The position numbers and the translations under genes are program-made. DNA of 6,623 bases from Ilumatobacteraceae bacterium. Its GTDB lineage: Bacteria; Actinomycetota; Acidimicrobiia; Acidimicrobiales; Ilumatobacteraceae. The first letter of the stretch is position 1. Every line of letters starts with the position of its first letter. The DNA is taken from assembly GCA_025464045.1 (NCBI GenBank), contig JAODBQ010000048.1:1-6623 (forward strand), in the 5' to 3' direction. Positions 5,880-6,623 of the stretch are shown here, in pieces. The notes under the pieces were generated by a model, which saw only the letters and a program-made list of their open reading frames with translations, was not told the DNA's origin and did no database searches.

Positions 5880-6492
5880 GGCCGCCGATCACCCAATCGC
5901 CGACGGCGACGGCGAGCTCCTCGATGTCCACGTCGAGCACGCCGTTGCGCCATGCGTGGCTGAACGACGAGACCGCACCCATCACCCCCACCGCGTGCAG
6001 GCGCGGCTCGCCGTCGGTGACGAGCCCGTGCGCCTGCGCCTCGGTGACGAGCCGGATGACGTCCTCGGCGTACACGTCGCTGCCCTCGCGCAGCAGCGAG
6101 GCGACGGCGTGGTCGCTGCGCTCCACGTCGAGCAGTGCGAAGTACGAGCGGTGCTCGGCCATGAACCGCACGCTCGCCACCGTGCCTTGGCGGATGCGGG
6201 TGAGCGGATCCGCACCCGCATCCATCGCCGCCGCCTGGGCCCGGCGCAGGCGCTGGCGCATGCTGCGCACGAGCTCGGCGAACAGCGACTCCTTCGTCGG
6301 GAAGTACCAGTAGAACAAGCCCTTGGCGACGCCGGCCGCGGCGCAGATGTCGGCGATGCGGGTGCGCGCGTACCCGTGGGCCGCGAACAGGTCCTCCGCC
6401 GCGCGCAGCAGCTGCTGCTTGCGCTCGTTGCCCTGGTCGGTGTGGTGCCGGTCGGCCTGGTTCGCCTCGCCCTGGTTGGTCTCGTCCACCAC
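5809..6492 (-). CDS. TetR/AcrR-family transcriptional repressor
   Basis: 227 residues from GTG 6492. A second GTG at 6489 is equally possible, and a TTG at 6570 would add 26 Arg/Pro-rich residues and run through the operator and the divergent start, so I reject it. Residues 24-70 are a typical TetR N-terminal DNA-binding domain: LLRAAEDLFAAHGYARTRIADICAAAGVAKGLFYWYFPTKESLFAEL, shown here only by its key parts, namely the helix-turn-helix (T44-F60) and the YWYFPTKESL signature (61-70). The remaining helices (about 75-205) should form the ligand-binding and dimer part; the ligand is unknown. The first 22 residues are hydrophilic (Q/N/D/H-rich) and likely disordered. The last 20 or so (Ala/Pro/Ser/Arg) look like read-through antisense to the HD-GYP gene. 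No clear ribosome binding site is seen, which fits a leaderless transcript. It probably represses itself and the divergent gene through the palindrome at 6512-6527. Confidence 0.9.
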   Translation of the reverse strand: MVDETNQGEANQADRHHTDQGNERKQQLLRAAEDLFAAHGYARTRIADICAAAGVAKGLFYWYFPTKESLFAELVRSMRQRLRRAQAAAMDAGADPLTRIRQGTVASVRFMAEHRSYFALLDVERSDHAVASLLREGSDVYAEDVIRLVTEAQAHGLVTDGEPRLHAVGVMGAVSSFSHAWRNGVLDVDIEELAVAVGDWVIGGLSAPTAATRSPANGAERAASGPA

Positions 6493-6498
6493 CGCGCT

Positions 6499-6527
6499 AG
6501 TCCAGCAGGGCTTGACCGGCGGGTCAA
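6499..6527 (-). promoter_or_regulatory. Candidate promoter of the TetR gene
   Basis: On the minus strand, TTGACC (6527-6522) is followed after 17 bases by TGGACT (6504-6499). The GTG at 6492 begins 6 bases after that hexamer, so the transcript could start at or next to the start codon. The -35 match is good; the -10 match is weak (3 of 6). Confidence 0.35.
6512..6527. promoter_or_regulatory. Probable TetR operator, TTGACC-GGCG-GGTCAA
   Basis: A perfect palindrome with 6-bp arms around a 4-bp spacer lies between the TetR gene and its divergent neighbour, the usual place and size for a TetR-family operator. It covers the -35 region of the predicted TetR promoter, and about -49 to -34 of the predicted neighbour promoter. 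Binding should block both. Confidence 0.65.
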
Positions 6528-6547
6528 TCCGTGCGCGGCGGGGCGCG

Positions 6548-6553
6548 TACAAT
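6548..6553 (+). promoter_or_regulatory. -10 element for a leaderless transcript of the divergent gene
   Basis: TACAAT matches TATAAT at 5 of 6 positions and fits the TANNNT motif of actinobacterial promoters. Seven bases separate it from GTG 6561, so transcription should begin at the start codon itself. No good -35 hexamer is seen 16-19 bases upstream. Confidence 0.55.
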
Positions 6554-6560
6554 CGGCGCT

Positions 6561-6623
6561 GTGGGGGCAAGCCGCGTCGAACGGATCGAGCAACGCCAGC
6601 GCAATCCGAAGTGGCAGAACGCG
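6561..6623 (+). CDS. Start of an unrecognised gene divergent from the TetR gene, cut by window edge
   Basis: The frame is open from GTG 6561 to the window end, 21 codons: a charged N-terminus rich in Arg, Gln and Glu (begins MGASRVERIEQRQRNPKW). There is no signal peptide or membrane segment in this part. Support comes from the TACAAT element 7 bases upstream, the palindromic operator before it, and the common pattern of TetR genes facing the gene they control. I do not recognise the product. A start further downstream cannot be excluded. Confidence 0.5.
   Translation, partial: MGASRVERIEQRQRNPKWQNA

Overview
The window is very GC-rich. Codon third positions in the real genes are almost all G or C, GTG starts are common, and at least one probable leaderless start is visible. 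With an ECF41-type sigma factor and a YbaK-type deacylase, this suggests a high-GC actinobacterium, possibly from a less-studied class such as Acidimicrobiia. That placement is inference. No rRNA, tRNA, CRISPR array, transposase or phage gene is visible.

Layout, left to right: (1) the 3' part of an ECF41/SigJ-like sigma factor with its SnoaL-like regulatory tail (1-452, +); (2) a membrane-anchored protein with a Pro-rich cytoplasmic head, one membrane helix, a Thr/Pro-rich stalk and two copies of a DUF4352-like beta domain (524-1981, +); (3) a YbaK/ProX-type Cys-tRNA(Pro) deacylase (2008-2607, +) with an uncertain start, because a small hydrophobic ORF (2000-2152) overlaps its 5' end in another frame; (4) a 400-bp non-coding interval between convergent genes (2608-3007), packed with a 19-bp tandem repeat, two copies of a structured hairpin module and a G/T-only spacer between them; (5) an M48-family membrane metalloprotease (3008-3928, -); (6) after a 187-bp divergent interval, a soluble TPR/coiled-coil/HD-GYP cyclic-di-GMP phosphodiesterase (4116-5879, +); (7) a TetR-family repressor (5809-6492, -) whose 3' end overlaps the phosphodiesterase gene by 71 bp; (8) a perfect palindromic operator candidate between the TetR gene and the start of a divergent gene that runs off the right edge (6561-6623, +).

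Most genes look like independent housekeeping or regulatory units, not one pathway. The clearest regulatory circuit is the TetR gene and its divergent neighbour, which share the operator TTGACC-N4-GGTCAA placed over both predicted promoters. The least explained part is the hairpin-repeat cluster between the deacylase and the protease genes. It may be a repetitive extragenic (REP/MITE-like) element that also ends transcription from both sides.
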